This document shows, in pieces, positions 9,075 to 17,492 of a stretch of 64,000 bases of DNA (its first letter is position 1; each line of letters opens with the position of its first letter). Source of the stretch: Tautonia sp040717455 (GTDB lineage: Bacteria > Planctomycetota > Planctomycetia > Isosphaerales > Isosphaeraceae); the NCBI RefSeq assembly GCF_040717455.1, contig NZ_JBFEFH010000008.1:124001-188000 (forward strand), read 5' to 3'. A program made the translations under genes and the position numbers. The notes under the pieces are model-generated. The model had not been told where the DNA came from and made no database searches. It saw only the letters and a list, made by a program, of their open reading frames with translations.

Positions 9075-9431
9075 TCAGGTGGATCGCTGCGCTTGTTCAA
9101 TCGCCGAGCAGCGGTCTGTAAGGAGCTGCATCTTCTCGTCCGGCGTCAATCCGGGAGCCTGGAAATATGCCTTGATCTGGAGATGCTCGTCAAAGTCGGG
9201 GCCGTTGGCCAGGGCAAACCCTACGTACTGGGAGATGCCTCGCTCGGTCTGGATTCCCAGTCCGATCGCCTTGCGGTCCGCCTGTGCAACGCGATGGAGC
9301 AACTCGGCGTCGTCCCAGGAGGCGGTGAGTTCGGGGAGATGTTGCCGGTATAGCTCGGCAATCCGCCGATGCAGGCCGGCTCGCCGGGCTGTGCTCATTT
9401 GTTCGAGTTGCGAATGACGCATCGTGAACAT
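9075..9431 (-). CDS. Small T6SS effector-module accessory protein
   Basis: A 118-residue, mostly helical protein starting MFTMRHSQLEQM, preceded by GAGAGG six bases before the ATG at 9431. The pattern of an N-terminal helix, a central stretch about a Gly followed by a Glu-containing helix (IGLGIQTERGISQYVGFALANG) in two pieces, then a FDEHLQIKAYF-like segment, resembles small proteins that I recall sitting beside PAAR and DUF4123 genes in proteobacterial T6SS effector modules. Their biochemical role is not known to me; effector chaperone or loading factor is a guess. It lies directly downstream of the FHA-DUF4123 gene in the same orientation. Confidence 0.82.
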   Translation of the reverse strand: MFTMRHSQLEQMSTARRAGLHRRIAELYRQHLPELTASWDDAELLHRVAQADRKAIGLGIQTERGISQYVGFALANGPDFDEHLQIKAYFQAPGLTPDEKMQLLTDRCSAIEQAQRST

Positions 9432-9508
9432 GGTGAGCCTCTCTTGAAGGACCGGAACTTGCCGTGAGGCCGGCCTGAGGTTGAGGTTGAGGTTGCGCCA
9501 CGATTCCA

Positions 9509-10462
9509 TCATGGGGGATTTCGCGATCCAATCGTGTGATCGCTCGTAAGATTCGGGGGAGGAGTCAGGCTGACTCGATCTTGACGGAGTCCGTTTGGCA
9601 CAATGGAGAAGCGGCGGAGTTCGGCGGCGCCATCGCCTTCGACCAGAAATCCTTGAACCGGGCCGAAGAAGTCACGGGCCTCGCCGGGTGTGCAGGAGGG
9701 CAAGAAGATGGAGAGCACTCTGGGGTCATAGAATCGGAACACGACCTGTCCCCCTCCCTCGTGATTGATCGTGAGGAAGCGTCGAAGGTGTTTGCGAATC
9801 GTCTCGAACGGAGAGGGGGAGACGAGGAGAATCCCCCAGCTTTTTCCCCAACCCTGAGTGGCAAGTGTTTCCAGGAACGGCGAGCGGGAAGGGAGTGACA
9901 CCAGATAAGGGGCGGACTCAACAAGCTGGTCGGCAAGCAGGCCTTCATAGAGCGATTGGAATCGCTCGGAGCAGGTGTTCAGCAATGCGAGGATCAAGGG
10001 GTCGCGGGCAGCATCGAGGACGACGAACAGCGGGTGCGGCTGAGATCGGAGAATCCCCAGTGCACTCGGTGGAGAGACTGCTCGCTGCGCGGGGAAACGC
10101 GCCTCGTCCTTCGTCGCCGGTGTAGGGGCAGGTGAGGGCCTGGAGGCAGGCCGACTCTGGACCAGGATGCGAACGGCGAAGCGGCTCACCCCGGCTTCGA
10201 TGATGTCGCCATCGCGGAGCGTGGCTTCGGTGACGCGAGTGCCGTTGACGAAGGTGCCGAAGCGGCTTGATTCATCGCGGAGCCGGAGCATCGAATCGCG
10301 GAGCGAAACCGTGAAGTGAAGGCGGGAGAGCGAGGGATCGGTGAGGACCAGGTCAGACGTCTCGGCGCGGCCGATCCGGACGGTCGTTCCCGGCTCGACT
10401 CGGAAGGTCCGAGGAGCGTCTGGACCTGCGAGGACGTTCAGGAAGACGGCGACATCGGCCAC
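9509..10462 (-). CDS. FHA-DUF4123 fusion protein, probable T6SS effector-loading adaptor
   Basis: A 317-residue protein. Residues about 10-100 are an FHA phosphothreonine-binding domain (VRIGRAETSDLVL, LSRLHF, FGTFVNGTRV). A Pro-rich linker follows. Residues about 155-285 match the DUF4123 adaptor family (HPLFVVLDAARDP near the start, WGILLVSP, FRFYDPRVLSIFLPSC, FFGPVQGFLVE). DUF4123 proteins (Tap/TEC) load cargo effectors on VgrG. Here the adaptor is fused to an FHA domain, which could tie loading to kinase signalling. The start is a GTG at 10462 with AGGTGA upstream. It lies between the PAAR gene and the small accessory gene. Confidence 0.9.
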   Translation of the reverse strand: MADVAVFLNVLAGPDAPRTFRVEPGTTVRIGRAETSDLVLTDPSLSRLHFTVSLRDSMLRLRDESSRFGTFVNGTRVTEATLRDGDIIEAGVSRFAVRILVQSRPASRPSPAPTPATKDEARFPAQRAVSPPSALGILRSQPHPLFVVLDAARDPLILALLNTCSERFQSLYEGLLADQLVESAPYLVSLPSRSPFLETLATQGWGKSWGILLVSPSPFETIRKHLRRFLTINHEGGGQVVFRFYDPRVLSIFLPSCTPGEARDFFGPVQGFLVEGDGAAELRRFSIVPNGLRQDRVSLTPPPNLTSDHTIGSRNPP

Positions 10463-10495
10463 AACTTCACCTGGTCATCGACCGCGATCCGAGAG

Positions 10496-10864
10496 TCACT
10501 TCGAGCAGACCTCGCAAAACGGCGCGCCCGTTTTGGCGGCCGAGGCAAGGGCCGCACCCTGGCCGGTCATCCCGATCAATACCGTGGGCATGCCCACGCT
10601 GATGATGCCGCCGTGAAGCGTCGAATCGCCGAGGCGAGCGGCCATCATGTTCCCGATCAGGACCGTCGGGGACCCTACCGCAATCGAGTCGGGCGGCCCG
10701 ACGCAGGTGGCCATGTCTCCGACCCGGGCAGCGGGTTGACCGCCGATCAGGACGGTGGGGCAGCCGGGGGGCAGGATCGGTCCCCCGACGTGAGGGACGG
10801 GCGGGGTCCCGGGAGTGACCATCGGGCAGGTATGCAAGTCGCCAACACGCGCGGCGGGTGGCAT
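10496..10864 (-). CDS. PAAR-domain spike-tip protein
   Basis: A 122-residue protein made almost wholly of PAAR repeats: MPPAARVGDLHTCP, then CPTVLIGGQPAARVGDMATC, GSPTVLIGNMMAARLGD and GMPTVLIGM. PAAR proteins cap the VgrG trimer and sharpen the T6SS spike; His and Cys residues near the tip bind zinc. There is no C-terminal toxin extension beyond about 20 residues (ending FCEVCSK), so it is a bare tip that would carry cargo non-covalently. GAGGAT precedes the ATG. It follows vgrG by 66 bases in the same orientation. Confidence 0.95.
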   Translation of the reverse strand: MPPAARVGDLHTCPMVTPGTPPVPHVGGPILPPGCPTVLIGGQPAARVGDMATCVGPPDSIAVGSPTVLIGNMMAARLGDSTLHGGIISVGMPTVLIGMTGQGAALASAAKTGAPFCEVCSK

Positions 10865-10930
10865 GGTGGGATCCTCGACACGTGAGAAATGAGGGTTCGT
10901 CGCTGACTGCTGTGAATGGGATCGCGATCA

Positions 10931-13294
10931 TCACGAGGAGGACTTCTGGCCGGTCTTGGCGTCGTCCGCCTGTTCGGGGGCAACGGGTTGGGCTTCCAGG
11001 GCGTCCGTCGGGGACTCGGGAGCCTCGGGCGACTTGGGGTTGCTTCCGCTGCCTGCTCCGGCGGCCCCGCCCGAATTGATCAGGACCATCGTCCCCTGGA
11101 TTGCCACGCCGGCCGGCCCGATATCGACGAAACCGCCGGGGCCTTTGAGCGTGAGTTGCGCACCAGCCTCGATCACGACCCGCATGCCTGCCTTGAGATG
11201 GATTTCCATGCCGGAATCAACAGCATGATTCATCCCGGTCTTCTCGAACGAGTTGCCGCCGATGGTGAGCGATTTGTCGCCGCCGATCTGCTCACTCCGG
11301 TCGGAGCCGACCTGGGTCGACTGCTGGCCACCGATTTGCAGCGATTGGCCTCCCTTGATGGTGAGAGATTGATTGCCGTCGACCTGTTCTCGGCGGCTTC
11401 CTTCGATGTGGTGGTGGCTGTCGCGGCGGATCAGTTCCTTGCGGTCGGCGTCGATCACGATGTCGACATTCCCGCCCTCCTCCGGCCCTTTGCCGACGAG
11501 CAATTGGAGGTTCCCGCCGATGTGTTCGACCTGATGACGCCGGACGTAACGATGTTCGTCCCGATAGATTTCCTCATGATGACTTCCGCCCGAGTCGCCA
11601 TCGTCCTCCCAGCCGATCACCCGATGGGTGTTGCCGTAGATGCGATACTTGGCGTCATTCTTGACGCGGACATCCAGGTTGCGTTCGGCGTGGAGGAAAA
11701 CCTGTTCCTTGTCCTTGTTGTCATCGAATCGGAATTCGTTGAAGCCGGAACCGCCGGTCGACGTGTTGGACTTGAAACCACTCACCTTGTTGTCATTCTT
11801 GTGGGCGTCGTCGGGGCCGTCTCCGAGGTACGGGGGCATCTGATCGGCGTTGTAGACACTGCCGACGATGATCGGCTGATCAGGATCGCCTTCGAGGTAA
11901 TCGACGATGACTTCCTGGCCGATGCGGGGCCAGAAGGACGTCCCCCATCGCTTCCCGGCGATCGGTTGGGCGACACGGACCCAGCAGGAGCTCTGCTCGT
12001 CGTTCTTCCCGTCTCGATCCCAGTGAAATTGGACCTTGACGCGTCCATATTTGTCCGTATAAAGCTCCTCGCCCTTGGGACCGACCACCACCGCAGACTG
12101 GGTCCCCCGGACGACCGGCTTGGGGGTTCGTCGCGTGGGGCGATAGGGAAGTGCGGCCGGGATGCATGTGAAGGTATTGCTGTAAACGAACTCGTCGCGA
12201 TTCCCTGTGCGGTAATTGCTATTGAGCCTGGCCGCATGGTGTACTGAGGTCACGAGATAAGGCCCGTCGGCATTGAAGTGGCGGGCCAGGCTGAAGCGGT
12301 GCCCGGCGGTGAGTTGCCGGAGCTTCCCGGCCCCAGCGATTTCCAGGGCCCCCGCGGCTTCTTCCTGGATGCGAATTCCCGCGGTTCGACGGTTGTCCTG
12401 GAAGATTTTCTGGATGTCGGAGGATCGCTCGTCTCCGCCCGGACCGATCCCGTCGAAGCGTTGGGCGTATTCCCCGGGCCAGTCGTAGAGCTCGAGCTTC
12501 TCGGCTTTCCCGAGCTTCAGCGTGTGAGAGGTGGTGCCGACCTGGACCGAGTCCATGATCTGAGTCTCGGCCTCGAGATGCTTGTGGGGCAGCTCGAAGC
12601 AGTGATCCCAGAGCGTGACCTTCATCGATCGAAGTTCCTGGGCCTTGGCCCATTCGTGAATCCGTTCCTCGTCAACGTTGTCATCGATCTGGGCGGCAAA
12701 GATGGCCTCCGAGCCGAACGGGACGTCGGGGTGACTCTCAGGAGAGTCGCCAAGGATCATGGTGTGTTCGCCGTCCGAATGAGTGAAGAAATAGAAGATC
12801 CCCTCTTCTTCCATCAATCGACTGGCGAAGTCGAAATCGGTCTCTCGGTACTGCACGCAGTAATCGCGAGGCTCATACCGACCCTTGAGTTTCAATCCGA
12901 TCGAGAGCCCCTCCAAGACTTCCTGGAGGATCTGCGGAACAGTCTTGCCCTGGAAGATTCGACTCTGAGCTTTCCGAGTCAAGAACCAGGATTCGGGCAC
13001 AATGTCGGCCTGGTAGGTGGTGAAGTTCGGATCCCGACCACCCTGGGCCACCCGACAGCAAAGCCCGTTGACGTGGCGCGTTTTCCCGCCGGGCGACGTC
13101 ACGTGCGCGGTGAGTTTTTTCCCGAGCAACTGATCGAAGGGAACTTCGGTCTCATTCGAAGCGATCAGATCCAGGCGAAACCGGAACAATTGCGAGAGGG
13201 CTTCCGTGCCACTCAATCCGACCAGCAAGAGCGCATCCGGTCCGAGGGGAGTGGTCACCGTCAACGGACGATTCGCTTGCTGGTAGGATTCCAT
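10931..13294 (-). CDS. vgrG: T6SS spike protein VgrG (TssI)
   Basis: A 787-residue VgrG. The N-terminal two-thirds are the gp27-like module (LTVTTPLGPDALLLVGLSG start, ESWFLTRKAQSRIFQGKT, EREGIFYFF-type segment seen as MEEEGIFYFFTHSDG). Next comes the gp5 OB fold (YGRVKVQFHWDRDGKND, SCWVRVAQPIAGKRWG, GDPDQPIIVGSVYNA). A run of gp5-type beta-helix repeats follows (rich in D/N-x-x-x-x-I/V-G-G). The C-terminus is a short acidic and Pro/Ser-rich tail with no enzyme domain. The ATG at 13294 (MESYQQANR) has GGAGGGG just upstream; the frame remains open further up. It begins the spike-effector unit. Confidence 0.97.
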   Translation of the reverse strand: MESYQQANRPLTVTTPLGPDALLLVGLSGTEALSQLFRFRLDLIASNETEVPFDQLLGKKLTAHVTSPGGKTRHVNGLCCRVAQGGRDPNFTTYQADIVPESWFLTRKAQSRIFQGKTVPQILQEVLEGLSIGLKLKGRYEPRDYCVQYRETDFDFASRLMEEEGIFYFFTHSDGEHTMILGDSPESHPDVPFGSEAIFAAQIDDNVDEERIHEWAKAQELRSMKVTLWDHCFELPHKHLEAETQIMDSVQVGTTSHTLKLGKAEKLELYDWPGEYAQRFDGIGPGGDERSSDIQKIFQDNRRTAGIRIQEEAAGALEIAGAGKLRQLTAGHRFSLARHFNADGPYLVTSVHHAARLNSNYRTGNRDEFVYSNTFTCIPAALPYRPTRRTPKPVVRGTQSAVVVGPKGEELYTDKYGRVKVQFHWDRDGKNDEQSSCWVRVAQPIAGKRWGTSFWPRIGQEVIVDYLEGDPDQPIIVGSVYNADQMPPYLGDGPDDAHKNDNKVSGFKSNTSTGGSGFNEFRFDDNKDKEQVFLHAERNLDVRVKNDAKYRIYGNTHRVIGWEDDGDSGGSHHEEIYRDEHRYVRRHQVEHIGGNLQLLVGKGPEEGGNVDIVIDADRKELIRRDSHHHIEGSRREQVDGNQSLTIKGGQSLQIGGQQSTQVGSDRSEQIGGDKSLTIGGNSFEKTGMNHAVDSGMEIHLKAGMRVVIEAGAQLTLKGPGGFVDIGPAGVAIQGTMVLINSGGAAGAGSGSNPKSPEAPESPTDALEAQPVAPEQADDAKTGQKSSS

Positions 13295-13900
13295 CGACCC
13301 CTCCGTCGAAACACGGTTTGCGAACCCTGGCTCAAGATTCCCGGCCGTCGCCAGGCCGGCATAAACCACCGCGACTCGATGAGTCTACGGCCGGAGTCAC
13401 TGTGAGGAGAGCGTGGACCATTCCGGGACCTTGCGGAATGCGCCGTGATTCAGGAGACGCCGAAGACCTGATCATGGCTGACATAGGCACGATCGGACCG
13501 AACGACGAAGCGGCAGGGCATATCCGGAACCACGACCGAACGAGGACCAAACCGTTTGAACGATTCGAGGATTCCCTCCTGAACATCATATCGGGATTTC
13601 TCGGTCTGGGGGGTCCTATTTGGACAAGTATAGTGAGAGGTGCGAACCCGAAACAGTTCGATCCTGGAGCGTGGGCCACCCCGTGCCCCGCTCTTGTCCC
13701 CCGGCCGAGGCAAAACCTAGGATAGTATCTGTCCGATTCGTCGGTCTTGGGGATTTCTCAACCGGGTTCCGGCCCAGTCTGTTTCCGAGCACACCCGTCG
13801 GGATGGATCGAATCGAATCCTCGAAACGGACTCGGATTCGATCGCAACCAGGCAGGACGATGGTCTCGAAGCGGTTCTCAACGATTGAGAGGGGCTACCG
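13295..13900. other. Divergent spacer between vgrG and the double-FHA gene
   Basis: About 600 bases without a credible coding frame. It must contain promoters for vgrG (minus) and the FHA gene (plus). A TATAGT hexamer at 13629-13634 and a weak ATTCCG/CGGAAT inverted repeat near 13420-13439 are visible, but I see no paired -35 element, so neither is called as a promoter. Confidence 0.4.
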
Positions 13901-15292
13901 ATGCCGAACGACGACGATCTGTCGGGCGACAAGAAGACAATCGGCCTGCCTCGCAAGGATGTGAAGCGCATGATCGCCGAGGCCCAGGCGGCCAGGCTTG
14001 CCGAGGATCGGGGTACGGCCTCGGAATCCGATGCCCCTCCTCCTCGATCGGGCGGCCAGGGGACCCCGCAACAGCCGACCCGACCCCGGTCGGAGCCTTC
14101 CGGGCCTGGCGAAGAAACCATGTTGCCTCCGAGGCGTGACGAGGGCCCGGCACCGAGGACCCCGCCGGTCCGATCGATCCGCCCTGAGCCGAACGACGCG
14201 CCAGGTCATTTCTGGGAAACGCAACCCGGCGCCGCTCCTTCGCCTCCGCCCGATCGGGTGAAGAGTGAGAATCCGTGGGAGACGTCGATCCCTTCCCAGC
14301 CCCCCCGGGGCGGATCCGCTCCGCCCGCGCCAGAGGTCACACCCGGGCAGGAATTCGATACTGCGGTGGGTCCGAAGCGACACCAGCGCCCCTCCGCCGC
14401 CGATCCCGGCTGTTCAGGCCCCGCGACTCCAGAATCGACGGGGTTTTCAGCACCCCCGTCGCCGAAGCCGCCTGTTGAGGAGGTCCGAAGACCACAGCCA
14501 CCCCGAGTCGATCCGGCCTCCCGCGCCTCGAGTTCTGAGAACGCAACCTATGTGCCGGGGATGAGTTCGGGGCACGCTGCCGATCGCGACCCCGCGTTGC
14601 TCCGGTTGGAAATCCTCACGGGGGACGGCGATCGGATCTTCGAACGGCTTGCGACGATCTCTTCGGGTGAATTTACCCTGGGGCGGGCTGCGGTCGAACA
14701 GTTCGTCGGTCGGGGCGATGCGACCCGCTGTCTTGCCCAGGATCACGCCCGATTCGTGCTTGATGCGGACGATCACCTGGTCGTTGAGGATCTCGGGACC
14801 ATCAATGGCATGTTTCTCAAGATCCCTGAACACGGCTCCGTGCCGCTGTCGGAGGGCGTATGCTTCCGGGTCGGTCGGCATGTGATCATCTTCCGGGAGG
14901 CGCCTCAGGCGACCTCTCGTCCCGCGCTGGTCAGTCCTACGGGGGAAGAATTCTATTGCCGAGAGTTCATCCCGTTGGGCTTCCTGGAATTCCTCGGACC
15001 TGATGGGAAGCCGGCCGTTTCGGTTCCCATCACGAAAAAGGACCTGACGGTCATCGGTCGGGAAGGCGAAGGGTGCGACATCGCGTTGACCGGGGATCAC
15101 TGGGTCAGCCGCCGTCACGCGTGCCTCAGGGAACGCAATGGCACGTTTTTCCTGGAAGATCTCGGCAGCAAGAACGGGACGTTCCTGAGAATGAGCACGC
15201 GGACGCGGATCCGAATCGGCGACCGTGCCCTTCCCGATGCGGCCGACATTGTCCTCATCGGCGACCTGCAATTCCGCGTCACGAGACGCTAG
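13901..15292 (+). CDS. Double FHA-domain protein, T6SS-associated
   Basis: A 463-residue protein. Residues 1-220 are a low-complexity Pro/Arg/Ser-rich, probably disordered region. Residues about 250-320 are a divergent FHA domain (FTLGRAAVEQF, QDHARF, GTINGMFL). Residues about 375-450 are a canonical FHA domain (VIGREGEGCDIAL, VSRRHACL, SKNGTFL). FHA domains bind phosphothreonine, and in T6SS loci the Fha protein is the substrate or partner of the PpkA kinase, a homologue of which is encoded at 964-3444. GAGAGGGG stands before the ATG. It is the only plus-strand gene between the two minus-strand T6SS units, and its end overlaps the convergent tssM-like gene by 14 bases. Confidence 0.93.
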   Translation: MPNDDDLSGDKKTIGLPRKDVKRMIAEAQAARLAEDRGTASESDAPPPRSGGQGTPQQPTRPRSEPSGPGEETMLPPRRDEGPAPRTPPVRSIRPEPNDAPGHFWETQPGAAPSPPPDRVKSENPWETSIPSQPPRGGSAPPAPEVTPGQEFDTAVGPKRHQRPSAADPGCSGPATPESTGFSAPPSPKPPVEEVRRPQPPRVDPASRASSSENATYVPGMSSGHAADRDPALLRLEILTGDGDRIFERLATISSGEFTLGRAAVEQFVGRGDATRCLAQDHARFVLDADDHLVVEDLGTINGMFLKIPEHGSVPLSEGVCFRVGRHVIIFREAPQATSRPALVSPTGEEFYCREFIPLGFLEFLGPDGKPAVSVPITKKDLTVIGREGEGCDIALTGDHWVSRRHACLRERNGTFFLEDLGSKNGTFLRMSTRTRIRIGDRALPDAADIVLIGDLQFRVTRR

Positions 15293-16757
15293 GGTTGCCC
15301 GTCGGACGCAGACCGGGTTCCGTTGAGGTGCGTGTCGGCCGTCGCAATCGCCTGAGACCAAGCACGATGATCCAGGCCGAGAGAAGTCCGGCGAGCCCGG
15401 TCCAGCCGATCCATGATCGGTGCGTCGCGTCGAGTCGGGTGATGATTCCGAAGTACCAGAAGGGAAGCCCCGCTAGGGCGGTTACGATCGCCAGGGCGAT
15501 CGCGATCGATCGGTACCGGGCGTCTTGCCGTTCAGCCTCCTTCGACCAACTCGTCAACTCATGATCGACCAAAAGCCGACCACTTCGACCTGCGACCAGG
15601 CCGGTCGAAAAGGCTCGCTGGTGGTCCTCGACCCCGTTCGAAACGAAATAGCATCCGCGAAAGAGGACCGGTTCGGACTGCTCGTGGGTCGAGAGACACG
15701 CATCGAGCAGATGAATCAACGGGTCGCGGCTCCGGCGCACAACGTTATTCAGCAGCATGAGCCGATTGTTGCTGCTTTTGTTTCGAATCTCTTGAACCAT
15801 CAGTTCCAGCGACCAGGAATTGAACCAGTGCCGCATCCATTGAATCCCGATGGAAATCAGTTCCGAACGGTAGAGCCGGGCGCCGGGAATCGAGAAACCG
15901 CAGCGGCTTTGCCTGAGGTTCGCCGGGATGCGGGCGACGAAATCATCGAAGCCCGCGACGGTCTCCATCCCGGTGAAAACGGTATACGTCGGGCATCGGA
16001 CCTTCAGGCCCGAGCGGATCGTATTGAGATCGTTGCGAATGGCTGAGGCGATCTGGAGTTCGTTCCCGCTGCTTGCAAGCTGGATCGGCAGCAACGTGGC
16101 CACTCCTCGAAGCACGGGTTCCTCGGGATTCAGTCGATGGATCAGCCGACACAGGTGAGCGAGTCGATCGGGGCCGTCGCCGTTCGATCGGCCAAAGCTC
16201 GACGCTCCCGAGCAACTGAGCAAGAGTCCGTCGGCAACCGCATAGACATGGATCGGCGCGTCGACCGAGGACGGTGCTTGTCCAAAAAGCTGCACATTGG
16301 CTGAATCGATCAGGGCAGCGGCCTGGCCCTCGTCGGGGCCGAGCAGAAGGTAGAGCCGTTGCCGGCCCGGATCGATGCCGGCCTGGCCCAGTCGGATGAG
16401 AATCTCCTGCCAGGCCGCTTCAAGGTCGGAGAAGCGGCCGTCGCCCTGCTCGAGATTCGTGCCGCGAGCGTGTCGAACGAACGTGGTGATGAGGCGGGCC
16501 GTCGTGAGGAGGGCAACGATCCCGAGGCCGAAAAGCCAGACCCGAAGCATCCAGCCGGTGAAAATCGTCGGCAGTTGCGGGTCGATGTCCGGGACTTCCC
16601 AGGGGCCGAACGCCCCGATGGCGAGGAGAATGATGGCGATGCCGAGAATCCATCGAACGGGGTGCTTCGACCACAACAACGCCGCCCCCGCGCTTGCGAA
16701 GGCCACGGCACCGTACATGATCAACGCAACTTTGTTCCACAGCAACGACGACAGCAT
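15279..16757 (-). CDS. Short TssM-like inner-membrane protein with degenerate NTP-binding motifs
   Basis: A 492-residue protein after tssL in the tss operon. Two or three membrane segments occupy residues about 10-95 and two more lie at about 425-475, around a cytoplasmic domain. YLLLGPDEGQAAAL stands where TssM/IcmF has its Walker A (GPPGxGKT), and HVYAVADGLLLSCSG where it has the Walker B/DTAGRY strand, so nucleotide binding is probably lost. Canonical TssM has about 1100-1200 residues with a large periplasmic domain that contacts TssJ; here that domain is absent. Assignment to TssM rests on gene order, topology and these degenerate motifs. It could instead be a distinct family that occupies the TssM slot. 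Confidence 0.8.
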   Translation of the reverse strand: MLSSLLWNKVALIMYGAVAFASAGAALLWSKHPVRWILGIAIILLAIGAFGPWEVPDIDPQLPTIFTGWMLRVWLFGLGIVALLTTARLITTFVRHARGTNLEQGDGRFSDLEAAWQEILIRLGQAGIDPGRQRLYLLLGPDEGQAAALIDSANVQLFGQAPSSVDAPIHVYAVADGLLLSCSGASSFGRSNGDGPDRLAHLCRLIHRLNPEEPVLRGVATLLPIQLASSGNELQIASAIRNDLNTIRSGLKVRCPTYTVFTGMETVAGFDDFVARIPANLRQSRCGFSIPGARLYRSELISIGIQWMRHWFNSWSLELMVQEIRNKSSNNRLMLLNNVVRRSRDPLIHLLDACLSTHEQSEPVLFRGCYFVSNGVEDHQRAFSTGLVAGRSGRLLVDHELTSWSKEAERQDARYRSIAIALAIVTALAGLPFWYFGIITRLDATHRSWIGWTGLAGLLSAWIIVLGLRRLRRPTRTSTEPGLRPTGNPSVS

Positions 16758-16799
16758 CTGCTTGCCTCGATCGCCCGGGGATTGGGCGTGGTTCTTTGC

Positions 16800-17453
16800 T
16801 CATCGAGCGTAGTCGAGGTGGACCGACAGGATGTAGAAGGCCAGCGTCACCAGGGCTGAGACGGCCACCAGGGCACTGACCGTGACGAGGAATCCGGCAC
16901 CACGAAGTGCTCCGATCGGCTGTGCATTCGCATCCTGGGCGATCTCGGGAAATGCGGGTTTCGACGACACGGAGCTGGCCTGGAGTACCCGTTCATAGAG
17001 GCGGCCGACCCAGTCGAGCAACTGATCTTCGTCAACCAGGGCCATCCTGCCCCGGAACCCAAGGGCGGCGCACAGCAAGTAGACCTCGATGGCGTCGGGG
17101 GTCCCTCGACGTTCGGCCTGCGAGGCCATGGTGTAAAATTTCTCGGCGCGGAGATTGCTTCGATACAGGTCCCACTCCAGGATCTGCTCCTGGGCGCCCC
17201 AGTCGACGGATCGGCCCCACTCGGAGTCGGTCAGGACTTCATCGGTCCAGGCGACGAGACCGTACTTGACCATGGCGAAATCCTCGGCGAGCCGAGGATT
17301 GGCGGCAGCCCGGTTCTCGATCCTGTCGAGAGTCGTGAGCAGCTCGGACTTCACCACGTCGATCGAGGGGGACTCTCCCCATGCCAGCCGATCCTGGAGG
17401 GCGATGACGTGCTCGAAGTAAGGGTGGATCAGATCAGCGAACGCGTCGGTCAT
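16800..17453 (-). CDS. tssL: T6SS inner-membrane protein TssL (DotU/IcmH family)
   Basis: A 217-residue protein beginning MTDAFADLIHPYFEHV. The helical cytoplasmic domain has the family features YGLVAWTDEVLTDSEWG and FYTMASQAERRG, then EVYLLCAALGFRGRM. A single C-terminal membrane helix is at about 185-210. TssL anchors the baseplate to the envelope complex with TssM. It lacks a peptidoglycan-binding extension. A TTG seven codons upstream is an alternative start. It lies 39 bases downstream of tssK and 42 before the tssM-like gene, consistent with one transcript. Confidence 0.93.
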   Translation of the reverse strand: MTDAFADLIHPYFEHVIALQDRLAWGESPSIDVVKSELLTTLDRIENRAAANPRLAEDFAMVKYGLVAWTDEVLTDSEWGRSVDWGAQEQILEWDLYRSNLRAEKFYTMASQAERRGTPDAIEVYLLCAALGFRGRMALVDEDQLLDWVGRLYERVLQASSVSSKPAFPEIAQDANAQPIGALRGAGFLVTVSALVAVSALVTLAFYILSVHLDYAR

Positions 17454-17492
17454 CGGGACGGTCGTCTCCCTCAAGGCAAATTTGCCTGCCGA

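Noticed and set aside
10916..12247. 443-codon open frame on the plus strand across vgrG
   Set aside because: It is antisense to the clearly conserved VgrG beta-helix region, and its residue pattern simply mirrors the repeats. High GC makes long antisense frames common.
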